A stretch of DNA of 64,000 nt from Nesterenkonia ebinurensis (GCF_008711175.1 NZ_VWNF01000004.1:18402-82401); one strand, 5' to 3'. Numbered from the stretch's first letter, positions 51,576 through 61,136 are shown. Numbers and translations: made by a program. Notes: generated from the letters alone by a model not told the origin.

Positions 51576-52160
51576 TCAGTGGAAGCGGTTCTGGGCCGTG
51601 ACCAGGTCTTCGAGGAGGACTGATTCCACGGCGTCGGCCGCTCTGCTGATCAGCTCGGGCAGTTCCTTCTGCTCGGCGGCGGAGAACTTCTGCAGCACGT
51701 AGTCTGCGCTGGACATCCGCCCGAGCGGCCGACCGATGCCGACCCGCACCCGGATGTAGTTGCGGTCCCCGCCCAGGTACTGGGTGATGGATTTCAGCCC
51801 GTTGTGCCCGCCCTCGGAGCCGCCGCGCTTGAGCTTGAGCCGGCCGAAGTCAATGTCCAGTTCGTCGTGGACCACCACCAGTTGCTCCGGAGGCACGGAG
51901 AAGTAGTCCATGACTTTGCGGAAGGGCTCTCCGGAGTTGTTCATATACCCCTCGGAGATGGCGAAGACTGCTTTGGGCCCGCCCTGGCCCAGCCGAGCAC
52001 CCACGGCTTTGGCGCCGACCTTGGTGCGCTGGTAGGCCGCACCCATGCGCTCCAGCAGCTCATCGAGCACCATCTGGCCGATATTGTGCCGGGTGTGCTG
52101 ATAGCGAGCCCCGGGATTGCCGAGACCCGCTATCAGCCATGCGTTTTCTGCCATAGGCAC
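51576..52160 (-). CDS. pth: Peptidyl-tRNA hydrolase
   Basis: Recycles tRNA from peptidyl-tRNA dropped by ribosomes. Of 194 aa, the motifs are WLIAGLGNPGARYQHTRHNIG (catalytic His), EGYMNNSG (Asn), VVHDELDIDFGRLKLKRGGSEGGHNGLKSI and FIRVRVGIGRP-type NYIRVRVGIGRP. It follows the L25/ctc gene by 29 bp, the order seen in many actinobacteria and firmicutes. Confidence 0.97.
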   Translation of the reverse strand: MPMAENAWLIAGLGNPGARYQHTRHNIGQMVLDELLERMGAAYQRTKVGAKAVGARLGQGGPKAVFAISEGYMNNSGEPFRKVMDYFSVPPEQLVVVHDELDIDFGRLKLKRGGSEGGHNGLKSITQYLGGDRNYIRVRVGIGRPLGRMSSADYVLQKFSAAEQKELPELISRAADAVESVLLEDLVTAQNRFH

Positions 52161-52189
52161 TAGCCTACCGAGCAGTGCTCAATCCGAGA

Positions 52190-52831
52190 TCACTCGCCCT
52201 CTGAGTCACCCGCAGACTCACCGGAGGTCTCGGACTCGCCCTCAGCGGCCTCGCCCTCTTCGGCACCTTCAGCGGCCTCATCCTCGAGTTCCTGCTCCTG
52301 CGGTTCGTAGACGGAGACGATCGGGGACTCCAGGTCGGTCAGCGCCAGCTCGGCACCCTCGGGCAGGATGAGGGCATCGGGCAGGGCGTTCTCCTCACGG
52401 CCGGAGACGTCGATGCTGATGGACTCCGGCAGGTTGAGCGCATCGGCCTCCACGGACACAGTGGGCTGCTCCAGGAAGTGCTCATAGCCGTCTGCCGGCT
52501 CGCCGATGACCTCCACGGGCACGTCCACCACGATCTTCTCGCCCTTGCGCACGGCCAACAGGTCCAGGTGCACGATCCAAGGCTTGATCGGGTCGCGCTG
52601 GATGTCCTTGGGCACCACCATCTGCTCATCGCCCTCGATGTCCAGGGTGATCAGAGCGTTGGGGTTGCGCACAGCCAGTGCGGTCTCGTGGCCGGGCAGC
52701 AGTACGTGGCGAGGGTCCTCACCGTGGCCGTAGATGACGGCGGGGATCTTGTCCTCGCGGCGGGCGCGGCGGGCTGAACCCTTGCCGAACTCGGTGCGGG
52801 TCTCAGCGGCGATCTGAATCTTGTCAGCCAT
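52190..52831 (-). CDS. rplY: 50S ribosomal protein L25/general stress protein Ctc
   Basis: Long form of L25 (213 aa), which binds 5S rRNA. The N-terminal L25 domain reads IQIAAETRTEFGKGSARRARREDKIPAVIYGHG, with LDLLAVRKGEKIVVDVPVEVIGE following; the C-terminal TL5/CTC beta domain runs to about residue 180. The last 35 residues are a run of Glu, Ala, Gly and Ser. It has a good SD (AAGGAAC) and shares a direction with pth. Confidence 0.95.
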   Translation of the reverse strand: MADKIQIAAETRTEFGKGSARRARREDKIPAVIYGHGEDPRHVLLPGHETALAVRNPNALITLDIEGDEQMVVPKDIQRDPIKPWIVHLDLLAVRKGEKIVVDVPVEVIGEPADGYEHFLEQPTVSVEADALNLPESISIDVSGREENALPDALILPEGAELALTDLESPIVSVYEPQEQELEDEAAEGAEEGEAAEGESETSGESAGDSEGE

Positions 52832-52932
52832 TGGGTTCCTTCTTCAGTAGGTGGTTTTCGCCAAGCTGATCAGAAGGAGAGAAGAACGACGACGCCGGAT
52901 CCGGCCGTCAGAAACAGCTCCCTGTCGATCAC

Positions 52933-52962
52933 GGGGCTGACATCAGATCAGATGTAAGCCCC
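52933..52962 (-). terminator. Terminator-like hairpin after the acetoacetyl-CoA ligase gene
   Basis: GGGGCT-g-ACATC pairs with GATGT-a-AGCCCC around a 6-base loop (AGATCA), one mismatch in 12 positions. It begins about 22 bp after the ligase stop codon and about 100 bp before the L25 start. No U-tract follows, which is common for actinobacterial terminators. Confidence 0.6.
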
Positions 52963-52984
52963 CTCGCCTGGGCACAGCTAGCCA

Positions 52985-54997
52985 CTATACCGCACTATCC
53001 TGGCAGTGGGAGAAGTCTTGGGCGTAGTAGAGGAACCATTCGAGGGTGCCGGGGTCGGCGGCGGCTTCACGGTCGACGGTGGCGGGATCCTTGCCCTGGA
53101 AGACCTTCTTGATCGGCACCTCCATCAGTTTGCCGGTGCGAGTGCGCGGCAGGTCGGGGGCCTGGACGATGGCGTCCGGGACGTAGCGGGGTGAAAGCTC
53201 AGTGCGGATGCGTTGGATGATGGCCGCTTGGAGCTGTTCGTCCAGGGTGCGGTTGGGCTGTGGCACCACGAACAGCGGCATGTAGTAGCCCCCGTCTGCG
53301 AGTTCCACGCCCAGCACCATCGAAGCCTGGACTCCCGGGGTCTCGTCGACTACCTGACAGATATCGGCTGAGCCCATCCGGATGCCGCCACGGTTGATGG
53401 TGGAGTCCGAGCGGCCATGGATGATCAGTGACCCACCCGGAAGCTGGGTGGCCCAGTCCCCGTGGCACCAGACGCCTTCAAAGACGTCGAAGTAGGCCTC
53501 CTTGAACCTGACCAGCTCCGGGTCATTCCACAGGTACAGCGGCATCGAGGGCAGCGGCTTGGTGATCACCAGCTCCCCCACCTCTCCGGCGACCGGCTCC
53601 CCCGCCTCATTGAAGGTATCCGCGGCGACTCCCAAATAGGGGCCCATTAGCTCACCCCGGTAGACCGTGTCGAAGGGGTTGGACCCCACAAAGGCGGAGG
53701 CCACATCAGTACCCCCGGACTCCGAGCCCAGACGGAAATCAGGATGGACCTCCCGGTACATCCATTCCCAACCGGCATCGGGCAGTGGAGAGCCCGAGCA
53801 GAAGACAAACCGCAGAGCAGAGAGGTCGTGGCGCTGGCCCGGGGAGAGCCCGGACTTCTGGATCATGGTCAGCACCGCAGCACCGGTCCCGAAGTAGCTG
53901 ACCCCCTCCTGGGCGCAGATCGCCAGCTGCTTGTCCGGGGCACCGTAGGCCGGGGCACCGTCGTAGGTGATCACCGTGGCTCCGCAGAACATGGCATCGA
54001 CCATGATGTTCCACATCACCCAGGTGGTGGCCGCAGTGAAATAGACCCGGTCCCCCGGTCGGACATCGTACTGCAGCCCGTTGGCGCGCAGTGACTCCAG
54101 CACCACTCCTCCGTGAGAATGCACAATGCCTTTGGGTTTGCCCGTAGTGCCTGAGGAGTAGAGCACCCAGAGCGGGTGACTGAACTCCACCGGTTCGAAG
54201 TCCGGCTGCTGGGGCTGGGCCACAATCTGGTCGAAGCCGCTGCTGGGCACCGGCAGGTTCCCGGGCACTGTGGTGCCCGGGGCGGCGTCGTTGGCCACCA
54301 GGATGTGGTGCTGCACAGTGGGCAGCGCCTGAAGCAGCTCTGGGAGGGCAGTCAACTGGTGGTAGTGCTTGCCGTTGAACTGGTAGCCGTCCACGGTGAT
54401 CAGCACGGTGGGTTCGATCTGTTCGAAGCGGTCGCGGATGCCTTTGATCCCGAAGTCAGTGTTAACCACGGACCAGATCGCGCCCACTGCCGCAGCGGCC
54501 AGCAGGGCGACCACTGCCTGTGGGATGTTCGGCAGCACCGCGCAGACCCGGTCTCCAGGCTGCACCCCCAGCCTGCGCAGGTGGGCGGCGAGCGCGCCAA
54601 CCTGCCCGACCAGCTGTCCCCAGGTCAGCGCTTCGCGGCGGTCGTCCTCGTGGAGCCCAACCAGGGCTTCGGCCTCGGGGCGTTCGGCGGCCCAGCGCAG
54701 TAGGTTCTCTGCGTAGTTGACTTGCGCGCCGGGGTACCAGCGCACCCCGGGCATGGTCTCTCCCTGGCGGACCGGCGCGTCATTGCGCTGCCCCAGCACG
54801 TTGAAGTATTCCCACACCGAGTCCCAGAACCGGTCGATGTCATCTACGGACCAGCGCCAGATCTCCTGGTAGGTCTCGGTCCGGGGGCCGTGCCGCTCGG
54901 CCACCCAGTCCTGGAACCGTCGTAGCTCGGAGACTGCGACCCGTTCCGGGCTGGGCTCCCACAGTTTCACTCGCTGAGTCACCTCGTCACCGTCCAT
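52985..54997 (-). CDS. Acetoacetate--CoA ligase
   Basis: AMP-forming acyl-CoA synthetase (670 aa) that activates acetoacetate for use in lipid or polyhydroxybutyrate metabolism. Motifs: phosphate loop VLYSSGTTGKPKGIVHSHGG, FGTGAAV, the A8 hinge GRSDSTINRGGIRMG and the catalytic Lys in RTRTGKLMEVPIKKVFQG. The N-terminal cap (LWEPSPERVAVSELRRFQDWV, then VWEYFNV) marks it as acetoacetyl-CoA rather than acetyl-CoA synthetase. Its stop is followed by a clear hairpin. It is the last gene before the composition changes. Confidence 0.92.
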   Translation of the reverse strand: MDGDEVTQRVKLWEPSPERVAVSELRRFQDWVAERHGPRTETYQEIWRWSVDDIDRFWDSVWEYFNVLGQRNDAPVRQGETMPGVRWYPGAQVNYAENLLRWAAERPEAEALVGLHEDDRREALTWGQLVGQVGALAAHLRRLGVQPGDRVCAVLPNIPQAVVALLAAAAVGAIWSVVNTDFGIKGIRDRFEQIEPTVLITVDGYQFNGKHYHQLTALPELLQALPTVQHHILVANDAAPGTTVPGNLPVPSSGFDQIVAQPQQPDFEPVEFSHPLWVLYSSGTTGKPKGIVHSHGGVVLESLRANGLQYDVRPGDRVYFTAATTWVMWNIMVDAMFCGATVITYDGAPAYGAPDKQLAICAQEGVSYFGTGAAVLTMIQKSGLSPGQRHDLSALRFVFCSGSPLPDAGWEWMYREVHPDFRLGSESGGTDVASAFVGSNPFDTVYRGELMGPYLGVAADTFNEAGEPVAGEVGELVITKPLPSMPLYLWNDPELVRFKEAYFDVFEGVWCHGDWATQLPGGSLIIHGRSDSTINRGGIRMGSADICQVVDETPGVQASMVLGVELADGGYYMPLFVVPQPNRTLDEQLQAAIIQRIRTELSPRYVPDAIVQAPDLPRTRTGKLMEVPIKKVFQGKDPATVDREAAADPGTLEWFLYYAQDFSHCQDSAV

Positions 54998-55054
54998 CCG
55001 CTCCAGTCTGACCTACGACATAGCCTCGTCGCCCGCGTACCTAACGATCTGGCG

Positions 55055-55903
55055 CTAGATATCGTCGAGATTCAGCACCCATCCTTGCTCTATGAAATCA
55101 TCTCTAGGGGGCCCAAAGATATCGACGAAGTGGCTTCTCCCATCACCCCATCGGAGGGTATGAATGATTCCCGGATGAATGACCGTCAATGATGGAGAGT
55201 TGCACTTTCTGTGTTCGTCCTCTACCCATTGCATCATATCTGCTCCCCAAGGGACTCGGAGATCGTGGATAAAGCGACCTTCAATTGTCACCGTGCATTG
55301 AGCGAAGTTGTGTGAATGCGGCGAGAGTACTGTTGTGTCGCGTTCGCTGTAGGTCATGGGAAGTACATTCATCATCACGGCTCCACTGCTAAATATTCTC
55401 CCGAACCGCGAAGGGTCCTCCTCAACGTCAGACAAAGAGTAGACCGCTACAGAATGACTCTCGGTCTCATCGTATCGGCTGAGCTGAAGCGGATTCTCTA
55501 GGACGTTGGAGTCACGTGGCAGTGCCCAAACTAATGCCGACGCGCTCTCAGCCCGGATAGTTAGTGCGCCTTCTCGGACCAGCAGAACTGAGGGCTCCTG
55601 AACTACCGCGCGGAGATTCTCTGATTGGTGTTCATTCTCGATGGCCACTTCCCCTGAAGAGACGTATAGCAGGTACGGCTCATCACTGTCCCCTGCCCGA
55701 ATTTTTTGACCGGCATTCAATCGGCTGTAGGCCGCGCGGAATCCATCACCTGAAGTTGTCCACGTCCGAGCTCCGCCCTCATGCTCTATCGCAGGCGGCT
55801 GATTATCCACCTCGACAGTTGCCGCAGCACCTAGTGCGCCGACATCTGAAGGTGTTGGCGCGACTTTTTCAAGAACACTTCTCGGATCATCTTTGGGATA
55901 CAT
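55055..55903 (-). CDS. Bicupin protein, function unknown
   Basis: A 282-aa protein with two cupin-like halves. The second half carries the metal-type set HSHNFAQCTVTIEGRF and a later His in TVIHPGIIHTLRWG; the first half (SDEPYLLYVSSGEVAIENE) lacks the full His set. It might be a dioxygenase, isomerase or sensor. It is the last gene of the minus-strand catabolic operon, 51 bp after the SnoaL-like gene. Base use is clearly less GC-rich than that of the genes to the left. Confidence 0.65.
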   Translation of the reverse strand: MYPKDDPRSVLEKVAPTPSDVGALGAAATVEVDNQPPAIEHEGGARTWTTSGDGFRAAYSRLNAGQKIRAGDSDEPYLLYVSSGEVAIENEHQSENLRAVVQEPSVLLVREGALTIRAESASALVWALPRDSNVLENPLQLSRYDETESHSVAVYSLSDVEEDPSRFGRIFSSGAVMMNVLPMTYSERDTTVLSPHSHNFAQCTVTIEGRFIHDLRVPWGADMMQWVEDEHRKCNSPSLTVIHPGIIHTLRWGDGRSHFVDIFGPPRDDFIEQGWVLNLDDI

Positions 55904-55954
55904 TTAGACTTCCTCTTCTCTAGTAATAGGTGCTAGTAATCAACAAATGCTGCC

Positions 55955-56416
55955 TTATCGACCAGCTGGCGTTGACAACGGTGCGCCACTAAGAAAGATG
56001 TACTCCAATTCCCGCCTCTTAAAATGCAATCTGCCGGAAACGTCAGTTATCTGATCCCGCACTGTAGCAGCCACGGCAGGTCCCACCGCACGTAACGGCG
56101 GGGGGCCATCCCCCGCGAAAACTAGCATCGTCGAGGTGCTGTGTATCGACCCATCTGCACGAAAAGCGCGGACGTCGGTTGTCACGTGTAAAGAGGTCCT
56201 TGGTTGCTCCGTGGAAGCTCGCATTTTGAAGCCCCTCTGGATCGCTTCACGCCCGGCTACGATCTGCCCGTTCAAGTCGTAGACGCCATCTGGAGCGAAC
56301 AGGCGATCTATACCTCGCCCTTGCTCTTTGTCTAGGAGCCAATTGAACTCAGCCGAAAGCTGACGAACGCTGTCTAGCAGCTCTGGATTGAAAATCTCGG
56401 TAGACGTCCTGCTCAC
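55955..56416 (-). CDS. SnoaL-like (NTF2-fold) protein
   Basis: A 153-aa NTF2-fold protein: FNWLLDKEQGRGIDRLFAPDGVYDLNGQIVAGREAIQRGF is the typical start, followed by HVTTDVRAFRADGSIHSTSTMLVF. Members are small isomerases, cyclases or dioxygenase beta-like subunits. A GTG at 56416 has AAAGGGA 5 bases upstream and is preferred to the ATG at 56431, which has no SD and abuts the previous stop. It probably catalyses an isomerisation or helps a partner in the catabolic operon. Confidence 0.72.
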   Translation of the reverse strand: MSRTSTEIFNPELLDSVRQLSAEFNWLLDKEQGRGIDRLFAPDGVYDLNGQIVAGREAIQRGFKMRASTEQPRTSLHVTTDVRAFRADGSIHSTSTMLVFAGDGPPPLRAVGPAVAATVRDQITDVSGRLHFKRRELEYIFLSGAPLSTPAGR

Positions 56417-56431
56417 ATCATTCCCTTTCAT

Positions 56432-57169
56432 TCAGGCTCGGTTGCGTAGCTCATGCAACGCCTCGTTGAGGGCTCTGGCGAAGATCGAATAGTCGGCTCC
56501 CACGGTTATGTACTCAGCCCCCTTCTCAAGCCACTCCTGCCCGCTCTGCGTGTTGGTCGCAATCCCCCAAGAGATCCCCAAAGACTCTGCGGTGGAAATG
56601 ATGTCTTCAGTTCGCTCAGAAGTGACGATTCCGCTAGCCCTACAAGACACTTCCAGGTCTTCCGCACCGATGAAGACTCCATCGAGACCAGACCCCATAA
56701 TTTTCTCGAGTGGATCTTCTGTCTCAGCACTCTCGAGCTGACCGATCAAGAGGGGAGGCTCGGACCGCAAGTAGTCCTCAAGGTGGATACTTCCAAACCG
56801 CGCGGTTCTATGAGAGCGCGAGGAACCTCTCCGCCCATGCGGCGGAAACCGAACTTCCTTTATGAGTTCATCAACCTGGTCTACACGGGTTATCGAACTG
56901 AGTTGCAGTCCGTCAACGCCCGCTTCTAAGAACCTGCCAACATCAACCAAGTTCTCCGAAGCGACCCGCACCAGCGTGGGGAGGCCGCGATCGCTCGCCA
57001 CCCCAGCGAGCGTACACACCTCCGAGACACTCAGCGCGCTGTGCTCGGTATCAACAATTACGTAGTCAACACCCGCTGTCGCCGCCGCTCTGATTAAGTC
57101 CGGATCCAATGACTTCACGAAGATCCCCGCAGCCCGGAATCCTAGGCTCAGCCTCACTCGTCCAACCAT
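56432..57169 (-). CDS. HpcH/HpaI-type class II aldolase
   Basis: Metal-dependent pyruvate-type aldolase (245 aa), cleaving a 4-hydroxy-2-oxo acid to pyruvate and an aldehyde. Family residues are present: His in IVDTEHSALSVSEV, Arg in LPTLVRVAS, Glu in IGQLESAETEDPLEKI and Asp in GVFIGAEDLEVS. GAEDL replaces the more usual GPxDL, so it is a divergent member. It starts inside the FAH gene (16-bp overlap). In the operon it is the likely last C-C cleavage step. Confidence 0.82.
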   Translation of the reverse strand: MVGRVRLSLGFRAAGIFVKSLDPDLIRAAATAGVDYVIVDTEHSALSVSEVCTLAGVASDRGLPTLVRVASENLVDVGRFLEAGVDGLQLSSITRVDQVDELIKEVRFPPHGRRGSSRSHRTARFGSIHLEDYLRSEPPLLIGQLESAETEDPLEKIMGSGLDGVFIGAEDLEVSCRASGIVTSERTEDIISTAESLGISWGIATNTQSGQEWLEKGAEYITVGADYSIFARALNEALHELRNRA

Positions 57170-57957
57170 GAAGCAGCTTCCTCGACTCGAGTCTCCAAAG
57201 GCATAACACCGTCAACATGAAGACGCATCGTTGTTCCTAGAGCTATGGGCGGCTCACTCTTAGTCCTGCTTGGAGCCCCTGTTGCAATGACATCCCCAGG
57301 TCTCAGAGGACAGCTGTAACTGAGTTTCGCGACCAACTCGCTGATGCTGTACAACATGTCACTAGTGACACCTTCCTGCCAAACCTTCCCGTCAATTTCC
57401 AGTGAGATGTTGAGTGGTCCAGGATCGGCGTCCACAATCCTTAGACTGGCACCGAGTGCTCCGAAGCCAGGGTAACTCTTGGCGACAGCCGCACCGCGCC
57501 CATTCTGCAGAAACTCTCGAGCCGTCATGTCGTTGCAACCCGTGTATCCGGCAATATGCGACCAAGCATCCCGGTCTTTAACTCTGTAGGTTGGAGCTCC
57601 GATAACGACAGCGATTTCTGCATCGAAGTCAAAGCCCCAACCCTCGTTAATCCTCACTGCGCTTCCTGGTCCAGACAGACTGGACGATGAGCGGAGAAAG
57701 AACGAAGGCTCCTCGGAGCCAGATTTTCCTCTGCCTGGATAGTTGGAACCTACCAACCAGAAGTCCCGTGGTGTTATCGGTGCATAGACTTCGAGAGCGG
57801 ACAGCGGAATACGCTTTCTGATGTCGACCTTTTCGAGCCCGTCTCGCCAATCCGGCTCTTGCAGCAATTCCAGCCAGCTCTCTGCCTGCAAATCCAGAAT
57901 GGCAGCTTCACCAGACAAGACCTGCCCGATGCCCTGGCTTGTTGTGACGAAGTTCAC
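57154..57957 (-). CDS. Fumarylacetoacetate hydrolase family protein, copy 1
   Basis: FAH-fold hydrolase, hydratase or decarboxylase (267 aa). Metal-binding parts: FDFDAEIAVVIG, GCNDMTAREFLQ and the CPLRPGDVIATGAPSRT substrate loop. The usual GKSFD loop reads AKSYPGFGALGASL. The start is a GTG at 57957 within GTGA, overlapping the amidohydrolase stop by 4 bp, with AAGGGG upstream; the longer ATG frame overlaps that gene more and is unsupported. Likely acts on the product of the amidohydrolase, before the aldolase. Exact reaction unknown. Confidence 0.85.
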   Translation of the reverse strand: MNFVTTSQGIGQVLSGEAAILDLQAESWLELLQEPDWRDGLEKVDIRKRIPLSALEVYAPITPRDFWLVGSNYPGRGKSGSEEPSFFLRSSSSLSGPGSAVRINEGWGFDFDAEIAVVIGAPTYRVKDRDAWSHIAGYTGCNDMTAREFLQNGRGAAVAKSYPGFGALGASLRIVDADPGPLNISLEIDGKVWQEGVTSDMLYSISELVAKLSYSCPLRPGDVIATGAPSRTKSEPPIALGTTMRLHVDGVMPLETRVEEAASWLDE

Positions 57958-59129
57958 TCTAGCCCCTTGTCCAGGCCCCGCCACGCAATGGTCTCTTGAA
58001 TCTTCCCACCTGTAACCAAGTACTTGGGCTCCCAACGGTCAACTGGGAGTGCATCACCAGCCGAGTCTGGGAGAGTAACTCTACTCTTACCGACTTCAAA
58101 GATGGTCAGGAAAGCAGGAAGCCCAGGGACTATTGCCCCGTAGCCTTCTCCGCCGATACCCAACACTTCCGCTGGCCTTGCAGTCGTTGCCTCGAGGGCA
58201 TCAATCGAGGACATCCCTAAGGCGATCATCTTGCTCATAACTGTTGCCAGATCAAAAGCTGGAGTCTGCCAGTTGTTCATCGACAGATCAGAACCGATGA
58301 GATCGGGCGCAAAACCATTCTGAATCGCCGTCCGAGCTATGGCATAGGACATTTGAGTCGTACCATGTCCAACATCAAAGAGCACTCCTCTTTCGCGTGC
58401 TTCGAGCACTTTGGGGTCGATCTCGCCATCGACGAGTATGCCGTTCCCTTTACCGGTAAAGCAATGGGTCACAATGTCACCCGGACGAAGTACTTCGACA
58501 ATCTCAGCAAGAGTCTGCTCGGTATGTCCAACATGGGCCATAAGTGGAATGGACAGTTCCTCTCCAATATCTACAGCCTGCCTGAGCGTATCGAGCATGT
58601 CACCGGGTGGCACAATGTCATGAGATAGTCGGATCTTCAGCCCCTTGATAACACTTTTGTTGGCAGTGTAGACCTCGGCGATATCCTCGGGATGTAGCGC
58701 TTCGGGCCGAACCAGTTCCCCGTACCTCTGGTCTATCAGCCCGAGAACGGACACGTTCAGGAATGAGAGGATTCTGAACGGGGCTGGTTCTGTGATGAAC
58801 TTTCGAAACCCTTTAAAGTTTGATGCCCCGGCTGACCCAGCATCGGCCGCTGCGGCGACACCCCTCAAGTAGTGTGCTTCGACAGGGTTCAAACCAACTT
58901 TACAAACCCCTTCATAGATGTGCGTGTGAACGTCAACCAGCCCTGGAGTCACAGTAAGACCCGTTGCATCTAACACCTTGTCGCCAGAAGAGTAGCCCAT
59001 GCTCTCTCCAATAAACTCGACGCATCCATTCTCGACCCGGACGTCAAGGGAAGTTCCATTTATCCCGGAGACTGGGTCGATCACAAGACCATTCGTGATG
59101 ACCAGTGGGCGATCATTAGAGACGCTCAT
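57954..59129 (-). CDS. Amidohydrolase/deacetylase family metallohydrolase
   Basis: TIM-barrel amidohydrolase (391 aa) of the dihydroorotase-like EF_0837/AHA_3915 group. Binuclear metal ligands are present: DVHTHIYEG (His-x-His), the Lys to be carbamylated in VIKGLKIRLS, His in LMAHVGHTEQTL and VTHCFTGKGNG, and Asp in LIGSDLSMNN. Such enzymes open cyclic amides, imides or lactones, or remove N-acyl groups. It abuts the TRAP permease stop (next base) with an SD inside that gene's end. It is the likely first enzyme after uptake. Confidence 0.87.
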   Translation of the reverse strand: MSVSNDRPLVITNGLVIDPVSGINGTSLDVRVENGCVEFIGESMGYSSGDKVLDATGLTVTPGLVDVHTHIYEGVCKVGLNPVEAHYLRGVAAAADAGSAGASNFKGFRKFITEPAPFRILSFLNVSVLGLIDQRYGELVRPEALHPEDIAEVYTANKSVIKGLKIRLSHDIVPPGDMLDTLRQAVDIGEELSIPLMAHVGHTEQTLAEIVEVLRPGDIVTHCFTGKGNGILVDGEIDPKVLEARERGVLFDVGHGTTQMSYAIARTAIQNGFAPDLIGSDLSMNNWQTPAFDLATVMSKMIALGMSSIDALEATTARPAEVLGIGGEGYGAIVPGLPAFLTIFEVGKSRVTLPDSAGDALPVDRWEPKYLVTGGKIQETIAWRGLDKGLE

Positions 59130-61136
59130 TTATAAATCCTTCTTCTCATTGATTGATTTTTCATTTCTCGCAATCCTCGCCTTTCTTACCTGCCACGTAA
59201 CGAGTACAACTGCGACTAACAGCCCAGCAACCCTCAGTTCAAGCATGGGCAGCACTAGCGAAATGGCAGCCAAAGCTGCCAGAAGTCGCTCTGTGACTGA
59301 CGCCTGCGTCAATCCGAAGCCAGCAATAGCCACACCACCTAATACGACTGCAAGTAGTGCAACCGCGACATCGATCAGGGCTTGTCCTGGTCCTTCAAGA
59401 AGAAGCAGCCCTGGGGAACCGACGAAAATGAAGGGAAGGACGAACCCTAGAGCTCCGTAGCGGACTGCCGAGAGCATCGACCGCAGCAGTGGTGCTTTGG
59501 CGATACCCGCAGCGATCGTTGGTGCAAGTGCCGTGGGTGGGGTGAGGTCCCCAAAGACGCCGAAGTAGAAGATGAACAGATGAGCTGCTATCGGGTGCAC
59601 GCCAGACTCAATCAATGCTGGGGCAACTAGAACAGCGAGGACCAAGTACGTTGGCAGTGTAGGGAGTCCCGTGCCTAGAAGGATGGAAGCGACCATCGTA
59701 AGAATCAGCAGGAAAATTAGATTTCCCCCTGACAGGCCAATAAGGAGCGACGATAGCTTGACCCCCAATCCCGTCAGTCCAACCACTGCAATGAGAATCT
59801 GGATCCCACCTACAGCGATGGCAACGATGACAGCGGTGCGAGCAGTCTGGACGCAGCCATCCAAGAGGTCGGTGACGGAAAGATCCGACCTGGTAAGCAG
59901 TCGCCGACCAAACTCGAGGACGATGAGTGCACCAGTTGCCATCAAGGCGGATCGCCCGACAGACATCTCGAAAGCAGCTATCAGAAGGACAAAACCTACT
60001 AGTGGAACAATGAAATGCCCTCCGGAACGCAACGTCGGGAGCAATTTCGGGATCTCCGACTCTGGTATCGGCTCTGCACTGGTCCTGGATGCCTCTAAGT
60101 GGATCGTGATGAATATCGTCACAAAATAGAGGATGCCCGGAATCAATGCGTAGAAGACGATCTCAGCGTAAGAGATCTGCAGTAGCTCGGCCATCGCGAA
60201 AGCTGCAGCCCCCATAACAGGAGGAAGGATTTGTCCACCGATTGAAGCAGAAGACTCAATCCCAGCTGCCCGAGTTGCGCTAAACCCCGTCCTCTTCATG
60301 AGGGGGATAGTCAGACTTCCAGTGGCAGCTACGCCACTACCGCCTGTTCCAGTGACAGTAGAGAAGAGTGCAGAAGCCACAGTCGCAATCTTTCCTCCCG
60401 CACCTTTTGTCCGTCCCAGTGAGGCAATCGCCAAGTGTGTGAAGAAGCGACCCCCTCCCAACGCCAGCAACATTGACCCAAACATCAGCACTGGGAAGAT
60501 CATCGTCGCTGAAGTGCCAGTGGTGGAGCCGAGCAAGCCTTCGAGTTGCAGATACAGGATTGAGAGCACTCGTTCCGGTGAGAAGCCCCCATGCCCAGCC
60601 GGGCCAGGTACAAACTGGCCGTAGAATGCGTAGGCCAGTGCCAGGCCTACGGTAACAGCAAGAGGAAGCCCAGTAACTCTCCACAGAGCGACCAGGACGA
60701 GCACCAGTATGGTCACCGCGAGAACAAGATCCAGCTGTTCAGGGTTTGCCAGCCGACGAAAGTCTGGATATTCAAAGTTAATGTATAAGTGAGCTAGACA
60801 GCCGACAGCCAGCAGTATCAGTGCTGCATCGATCACGACAGCAAGCCGCTTGGTTCGGGACGAGACGATCCTGCCAGCAAGAAGAAAAGCGACGACAAAC
60901 CCGAATCCGAGATGGATCGAACGTGCATGCACCGGCGACGGCGGCACTGTGGCTGCTATCCAAACTTGCCACCCTACCCACGATACGGACACTGCAAGAA
61001 GAGCAATGAGCCTGAATCGGTCAATTCCTGACAGGTCTCGAATCTGCCCCAGCACCTGAGGAACTGCCCGCTCTTCCGACGCATCAACTAGGGGCTTTTC
61101 CCTTTTGGCAGCAATCAGGTTGTTGGTTCCGCTCAT
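59130..61136 (-). CDS. TRAP transporter fused permease (4TM-12TM)
   Basis: Membrane permease of 668 aa with about 16-18 hydrophobic segments: a DctQ-like N-terminal four-helix part fused to the DctM-like large subunit. The latter shows TGTGGSGVAATGSLTIPLMKRTGFS, IGGQILPPVMGAAAFAMAE and ILGTGLPTLPTYLVLA, typical of TAXI-TRAP permeases, plus GVFGDLTPPTALAPTIAAGIAKA. It uses an ion gradient to import organic acids delivered by the binding protein. It overlaps the TAXI gene by 4 bp (ATGA). Confidence 0.93.
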   Translation of the reverse strand: MSGTNNLIAAKREKPLVDASEERAVPQVLGQIRDLSGIDRFRLIALLAVSVSWVGWQVWIAATVPPSPVHARSIHLGFGFVVAFLLAGRIVSSRTKRLAVVIDAALILLAVGCLAHLYINFEYPDFRRLANPEQLDLVLAVTILVLVLVALWRVTGLPLAVTVGLALAYAFYGQFVPGPAGHGGFSPERVLSILYLQLEGLLGSTTGTSATMIFPVLMFGSMLLALGGGRFFTHLAIASLGRTKGAGGKIATVASALFSTVTGTGGSGVAATGSLTIPLMKRTGFSATRAAGIESSASIGGQILPPVMGAAAFAMAELLQISYAEIVFYALIPGILYFVTIFITIHLEASRTSAEPIPESEIPKLLPTLRSGGHFIVPLVGFVLLIAAFEMSVGRSALMATGALIVLEFGRRLLTRSDLSVTDLLDGCVQTARTAVIVAIAVGGIQILIAVVGLTGLGVKLSSLLIGLSGGNLIFLLILTMVASILLGTGLPTLPTYLVLAVLVAPALIESGVHPIAAHLFIFYFGVFGDLTPPTALAPTIAAGIAKAPLLRSMLSAVRYGALGFVLPFIFVGSPGLLLLEGPGQALIDVAVALLAVVLGGVAIAGFGLTQASVTERLLAALAAISLVLPMLELRVAGLLVAVVLVTWQVRKARIARNEKSINEKKDL

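Noticed and set aside
55919..55938. Short direct repeat CTAGTAAT twice between the bicupin and SnoaL-like genes
   Set aside because: Two 8-base copies in an AT-richer gap can occur by chance, and no partner elsewhere at the island border was found.
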